Shown one piece after another: positions 29,299 to 32,167 of a stretch of 32,167 bases of DNA. A program made the position numbers and the translations under genes. Position 1 is the stretch's first letter; each line of letters starts with the position of its first letter. Where the stretch lies: assembly GCA_022798155.1 (NCBI GenBank), contig JAAWLY010000002.1:1-32167 (forward strand). The letters run 5' to 3'. The notes under the pieces were generated by a model that saw only the letters and a list, made by a program, of their open reading frames with translations, was not told where the DNA came from and did not search any database. The stretch comes from Lawsonibacter sp. GTDB lineage: Bacteria > Bacillota > Clostridia > Oscillospirales > Oscillospiraceae.

Positions 29299-29847
29299 AT
29301 GCTCGTTTATGGCGCAAAGGGTCTAACCGCCCGGAGCCAGGCCCGCGGCCTGCTGGCCCTGGCGGTCCGGGAGGTCTGGGGGCTGTCCCCACTGCCGGAG
29401 ATCGCCCGGGGGCCCCATGGCAAACCCTTTTTCCCGGAGCGGGAGGACCTGCACTTCAACCTGTCCCACAGCGGAGACCTGGCACTGTGCGCTCTGGACG
29501 CCGCTCCGGTCGGGGGGGACATCCAGCTGGTAAAGCAGTGGCGGCCCTCCCTGCCCCGGCGGGTATGTTCCGGGGGGGAGCTGGCCTGGCTGGAGGGACA
29601 GCCGGAGCTGTGGCCCGCCTTCACCCTGCTTTGGGCCTTGAAGGAGGCCCGGGCCAAGGAGAGCGGCCAGGGTCTGACGCAATCCATCCGGGACATCCAG
29701 GTCCCCTTTCCGGAGGAGGGCCCCGTCCTCTTTGACGGGCTGTGGTTTCAGACCTGGTCCGGCCCCGGCTGGGCGGCGGCGGTGTGCGGACACTCCAAGC
29801 CCCCGGAAAAAATTTTTGAAAAGGTGCTTGACATTCCCACCGTGTGA
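29299..29847 (+). CDS. 4'-Phosphopantetheinyl transferase (Sfp-type)
   Basis: 182 residues from the ATG at 29299 with GGGGAGGGG upstream. Motifs appear in order: NLSHSGDLALCAL; GGDIQ at 72-76 (the Mg-binding loop, usually G-x-D-x-E); WALKEARAKESGQGL with Lys115-Glu116-Ala117 (the W-x-x-K-E-A-x-x-K signature). The enzyme moves the phosphopantetheine arm of CoA to carrier proteins. At 182 residues it is shorter than Sfp (about 224), lacking part of the C-terminal half. The Gln76 in place of the second acidic ligand is notable. No polyketide, peptide-synthetase or acyl-carrier gene is adjacent, so its carrier is unknown. Confidence 0.85.
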   Translation: MLVYGAKGLTARSQARGLLALAVREVWGLSPLPEIARGPHGKPFFPEREDLHFNLSHSGDLALCALDAAPVGGDIQLVKQWRPSLPRRVCSGGELAWLEGQPELWPAFTLLWALKEARAKESGQGLTQSIRDIQVPFPEEGPVLFDGLWFQTWSGPGWAAAVCGHSKPPEKIFEKVLDIPTV

Positions 29848-29858
29848 GGGTTTATCCT
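29828..29858 (+). promoter_or_regulatory. Candidate MerR-type promoter with 19-nt spacer
   Basis: TTGACA (29828-29833) and TATCCT (29853-29858) are separated by 19 nt, the overlong spacing typical of promoters that MerR proteins activate by DNA distortion. It lies over the end of the phosphopantetheinyl transferase gene, about 135 nt upstream of the MerR-family gene. The spacer itself has only weak dyad symmetry. Confidence 0.35.
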
Positions 29859-29877
29859 GAATTCAGGAACCGGTTCC
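29856..29877 (+). promoter_or_regulatory. Two overlapping perfect palindromes upstream of the MerR gene
   Basis: CCTGAATTCAGG (29856-29867) and GGAACCGGTTCC (29866-29877) are each perfect 12-nt palindromes sharing GG. They start inside the candidate -10 element. They are possible operator sites for the downstream regulator; no binding data exist. Confidence 0.4.
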
Positions 29878-29992
29878 CGCAACAAAGCATCCCCAATGTT
29901 CGCGCTCCCGCCCCCACAGGGCGGGAATTGCCGAAAAGTTTCCAGGCCAGAAACATCCGCAGAAGTTGGGGAACAAATTTTGGAGGAATGTC

Positions 29993-30781
29993 ATGCTTAC
30001 CATTGGTGATTTTTCCCGTCTGAGCCGGGTGACGCCCCGGATGCTGCGCCACTACGACGCCCTGGGCCTTCTCCGCCCGGAGGCGGTAGGGGACAACGGC
30101 TACCGCTACTACCGGCAGGAGCAGCTGTCCGACCTGATACGCATCCAGTGGCTGAAAAACTACGGCTTCTCGCTGGGGGAGATGGGGCCGCTGCTGTCTC
30201 TGGACGGTGAAGAGCTCCTCCCCCACCTGCGCCGCCGGCGGCTGGAGCTCTACCGGGAGCTGGACCGGCAGCAGGGTCTCATCCACCAGCTGGAGGCGGA
30301 CATCTTCCGTATGGAGGGAACGACAATGATTGAAACACCGTACCATGTGATCCTGATTCAGGACCCGGAGCAGAAGGTCTTCTCCATCCGGGAAACCATC
30401 GGCGTAAACCAGTATCACGACTTCTTTGAGCGGCTGTACCGAGAGGCGGACAAACGGGGGCTGAAACAGGCGGGGCCCATCCAGATGCTCTACCACGACA
30501 AGGAATTCAGCCACGAGAGCTCCGACGTGGAGGCCCAGATGGTGGTGGCCCAGGACGGCCCTGATGTTAAAATCAAGCCCGCCTGCACCTGCGCGGCAGT
30601 CCAGCACAGAGGTTCCTATGCGAATCTGCACCTGGCCTACGACGCCCTGTGCGGCTGGCTGGCGGAGCATACGGAGTACCGGATGTGCGGCCCCGCCATG
30701 GACCGCTATTTCGGCGACCCCGACAACACGCCCCCCAACCAGCTGGAGACCGGGGTGCTCTTCCCGGTGGAAAAGGTATAA
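29993..30781 (+). CDS. MerR-family regulator with GyrI-like effector domain
   Basis: 262 residues from the ATG at 29993 (GGAGG 6 nt upstream); the longer frame from 29966 has no ribosome site. The N-terminal MerR helix-turn-helix (MLTIGDFSRLSRVTPRMLRHYDALGLLRPE) is followed by a wing with YRYYR and a coiled linker at about 80-108. Residues about 113-262 form a GyrI-like (BmrR-type) ligand-binding domain with the C-terminal E-x-G-V-L-F-PVEK strand. Such regulators bind hydrophobic or cationic drugs and activate efflux or their own gene. No efflux pump is adjacent. A strong terminator follows. Confidence 0.93.
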   Translation: MLTIGDFSRLSRVTPRMLRHYDALGLLRPEAVGDNGYRYYRQEQLSDLIRIQWLKNYGFSLGEMGPLLSLDGEELLPHLRRRRLELYRELDRQQGLIHQLEADIFRMEGTTMIETPYHVILIQDPEQKVFSIRETIGVNQYHDFFERLYREADKRGLKQAGPIQMLYHDKEFSHESSDVEAQMVVAQDGPDVKIKPACTCAAVQHRGSYANLHLAYDALCGWLAEHTEYRMCGPAMDRYFGDPDNTPPNQLETGVLFPVEKV

Positions 30782-30783
30782 GC

Positions 30784-30812
30784 AAAGGGACGGCCATAAG
30801 GCCGTCCCTTTT
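30784..30812. terminator. Terminator of the MerR-family gene
   Basis: A perfect 12-bp stem AAAGGGACGGCC/GGCCGTCCCTTT with loop ATAA followed by T. It is in the convergent gap, so it can serve both MerR and DegV transcripts. Confidence 0.88.
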
Positions 30813-30869
30813 AAAATCCCTTGTCCCGTCCACAGGCGGGAAAGGCCCCTTTGGGGTGCGTATCCGCAA

Positions 30870-31715
30870 TCAGTGCTTCCGGAAAAAGGCCACCGCAATG
30901 GCGCCGGGGCCAACGTGAGTGCCGATGGTTCCCCCCACGGTGCCCAGAGGCAGCTGGTCCACCTGCTCCGCCCACAGCGCGGCGCTGTCGGCGATGTACT
31001 TTTGCAGCAGGCCGTCGTCCAGCCCGGCGTAGCCCAGGCGATAGGGCCGGGAGAAGTCCACGCCGCCGGTCTTTTGAATCTCCTGGACCAGCAGGTTGTT
31101 GCCGTTTTTGGAGCCCCGGGCCTTGCCCAGCACCACAACCTCACCCTCCTGGACGGCCACCACCGGCTTGATGGCCAGCAGTCCGCCCACCAGGGCCACC
31201 GAGGCGGACACCCGGCCTCCCCGCTTCAAATACTCCAGGGTATCCAGCAGGGCCACCAGGCGGATGTCCTTCTTCTCCTCGTCCAGCCTTGCGGCGATGG
31301 CGGCGGCCTCCAGTCCCTGGTCCAGCAGCTCCAGGCCCCGCTCCACCAGAATCAGCTCCCCGATGGTGGCATTGGCGCTGTCCACCACAAAGACCTTTCC
31401 AAGAAATTCCTCCGCCGCGATGCAGGCGCTCTGGTAGGTGCCCGACAGCTTGGCCGACAGCACCACCGCCACCACGCTCTCCCCGGCCTCCACCGCCGCC
31501 CGGAAGGCGTCCTCAAACCGGGCGGGGGAAATCTGGCTGGTGGTGGGCAGGTCCTCCCCCTCAATCAGCTTCTCATAAAACTGGTGGTGGGTCAGGTTTA
31601 CCCCGTCCTGATAAGTCTCTGTTCCGAAGGTGATGTCCATGGGCAGCACGGTCACCTCTGGCCGGTGGGGAGGCAGCAGGTCACAGGCGGAGTCGGTAAT
31701 AATACGAATCTTCAT
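30870..31715 (-). CDS. DegV-family fatty-acid-binding protein (FakB-like)
   Basis: 281 residues from the ATG at 31715 (GAGGAAAATT upstream); upstream in-frame starts lack a site. The DegV fold markers are KIRIITDSACDLLP at the N-terminus, TSQISPARF (the ligand-contacting Thr-Ser), LSAKLSGTYQSA, VDSANATIGELILV, LDTLEYLKRGGRVS and a C-terminal GTHVGPGAIAVAF. DegV/FakB proteins hold a free fatty acid and present it to the FakA kinase for phosphorylation and entry into phospholipids. No fakA is adjacent, which is common. It is a single gene with a promoter at 31758-31786. Confidence 0.93.
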   Translation of the reverse strand: MKIRIITDSACDLLPPHRPEVTVLPMDITFGTETYQDGVNLTHHQFYEKLIEGEDLPTTSQISPARFEDAFRAAVEAGESVVAVVLSAKLSGTYQSACIAAEEFLGKVFVVDSANATIGELILVERGLELLDQGLEAAAIAARLDEEKKDIRLVALLDTLEYLKRGGRVSASVALVGGLLAIKPVVAVQEGEVVVLGKARGSKNGNNLLVQEIQKTGGVDFSRPYRLGYAGLDDGLLQKYIADSAALWAEQVDQLPLGTVGGTIGTHVGPGAIAVAFFRKH

Positions 31716-31757
31716 AATTTTCCTCATTTCTCGCCTCATCTTTTGCAAGGCCGGTTG

Positions 31758-31786
31758 ATTGTATCACACCCCGCCGAAGAATACAA
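31758..31786 (-). promoter_or_regulatory. Promoter of the DegV-family gene
   Basis: Minus-strand TTGTAT (31781-31786), 17-nt spacer, TACAAT (31758-31763), about 42 nt upstream of the ATG. Confidence 0.65.
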
Positions 31787-31796
31787 GAGAAAATAT

Positions 31797-31822
31797 AGCC
31801 CGCAGCCAAAAGGCTGCGGGCT
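31797..31822 (-). terminator. Terminator of groEL
   Basis: A perfect 11-bp stem AGCCCGCAGCC/GGCTGCGGGCT with a 4-nt loop, 9 nt after the groEL stop. On the minus strand it is followed by ATATTTTCTC. Confidence 0.8.
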
Positions 31823-31831
31823 TCGATCTGC

Positions 31832-32167
31832 TTAATACATGCCCATGTCGGGGGCGGGGGCGGCGGGAGGCGCGGGGGGCTGGGGCTTGTCAGCCACCAG
31901 GGACTCGGTGGTCAGCAGGACGGAGGCGATGGAGGCGGCGTTCTCCAGGGCGGAGCGGGTCACCTTGGTGGGGTCGACAATCCCAGCAGGGATCATGTCG
32001 CAATACTCCTCCTTGTAGGCGTCGAAGCCGTAACCAACCTTGTTGGCCTCCTGGATCTTGGACAGGACCACCGCGCCATCGATGCCGGCGTTGGCGGCAA
32101 TCTGCTTCACGGGAGCGGTGAGGGCCCGGGCGATGATCTGCACGCCGGTCTTCTCGTCGCCCTCGGT
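31832..32167 (-). CDS. groL: Chaperonin GroEL, C-terminal 111 residues (partial)
   Basis: The gene runs off the right edge. The visible reading frame starts TEGDEKTGVQIIARAL and continues through the equatorial-domain segment (VVLSKIQEANKVGYGFDAYKEEYCDMIPAGIVDPTKVTRSALENAASIASVLLTTESLV), which is diagnostic of GroEL. GroEL is the ATP-driven folding chamber that works with GroES. The C-terminal tail is Pro/Ala-rich and ends DMGMY, in place of the long Gly-Gly-Met repeat of E. coli. Its promoter, a possible CIRCE element and groES are outside the window. Confidence 0.97.
   Translation of the reverse strand, partial: TEGDEKTGVQIIARALTAPVKQIAANAGIDGAVVLSKIQEANKVGYGFDAYKEEYCDMIPAGIVDPTKVTRSALENAASIASVLLTTESLVADKPQPPAPPAAPAPDMGMY

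Noticed and set aside
29908..29928. GC hairpin TCCCGCCC/GGGCGGGA as terminator of the phosphopantetheinyl transferase gene
   Set aside because: No T-run follows, and it lies within the leader of the MerR-family gene, so its role cannot be assigned.

Overview
The window reads as chromosome of a GC-rich, spore-forming, anaerobic Clostridia, most likely a gut Oscillospiraceae-type organism (Flavonifractor/Lawsonibacter-like). This is inferred from gene content: 2[4Fe-4S] ferredoxin, high-molecular-weight rubredoxin, BadF/HgdC-type dehydratase activases, SpoVAC, an S-layer homology protein and an M56/BlaI pair. Codon use is strongly GC-ending, and Shine-Dalgarno sites are strong (GGAGG/AAGGAG). 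No species can be named from this window alone. I saw no tRNA, rRNA, CRISPR array, transposase or phage structural module.

Layout. Positions 1-2300 (mostly minus strand) hold the 5' end of efp, an AT-richer translationally coupled pair of unknown small genes, a (GCTT)19 microsatellite and a hemolysin III-family membrane protein. Positions 2300-8400 hold an SLH-domain exported protein, a 56-aa ferredoxin, a ClpC-type unfoldase, an ECF sigma/anti-sigma operon and a flavin reductase-rubredoxin fusion. Positions 8480-13700 hold a BlaI-type repressor, a large M56 sensor protease with its operator, and asparagine synthase. Positions 13800-18350 hold a two-gene dehydratase-activase-like system. Positions 18400-23700 (mostly minus) hold an integral membrane protein, a small plus-strand membrane protein, three M42 aminopeptidases and a bactofilin. 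Positions 23850-28000 hold a GlgX-type debranching enzyme and a second ECF sigma/anti-sigma operon. Positions 28000-32167 hold an orphan spoVAC, a DUF6512-like membrane protein, a phosphopantetheinyl transferase, a MerR/GyrI-like regulator, a DegV-family lipid binder and the 3' end of groEL.

Most genes are single transcription units with their own sigma-A-type promoter and hairpin terminator. The exceptions are short coupled operons: the two sigma/anti-sigma pairs, BlaI-M56, the M42 genes and the small unknown pair.

The most unusual signal is in the gaps rather than in the proteins. Two families of small non-coding repeats sit at gene ends. One is a MITE-like element whose two copies (18263-18346 and 29050-29215) are flanked by TA and appear to have inserted into the TA of a TAA stop codon, turning it into TAG without changing the protein. 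The other is a hairpin-pair (REP-like) element with TGTAGGG ends at four loci. At two of them the TAG in its end is the stop codon of the adjacent gene, and one copy lies exactly between the two halves of the activase system. The long tetranucleotide repeat near 1.1 kb, in the leader of the small unknown gene pair, is a plausible phase-variable locus.
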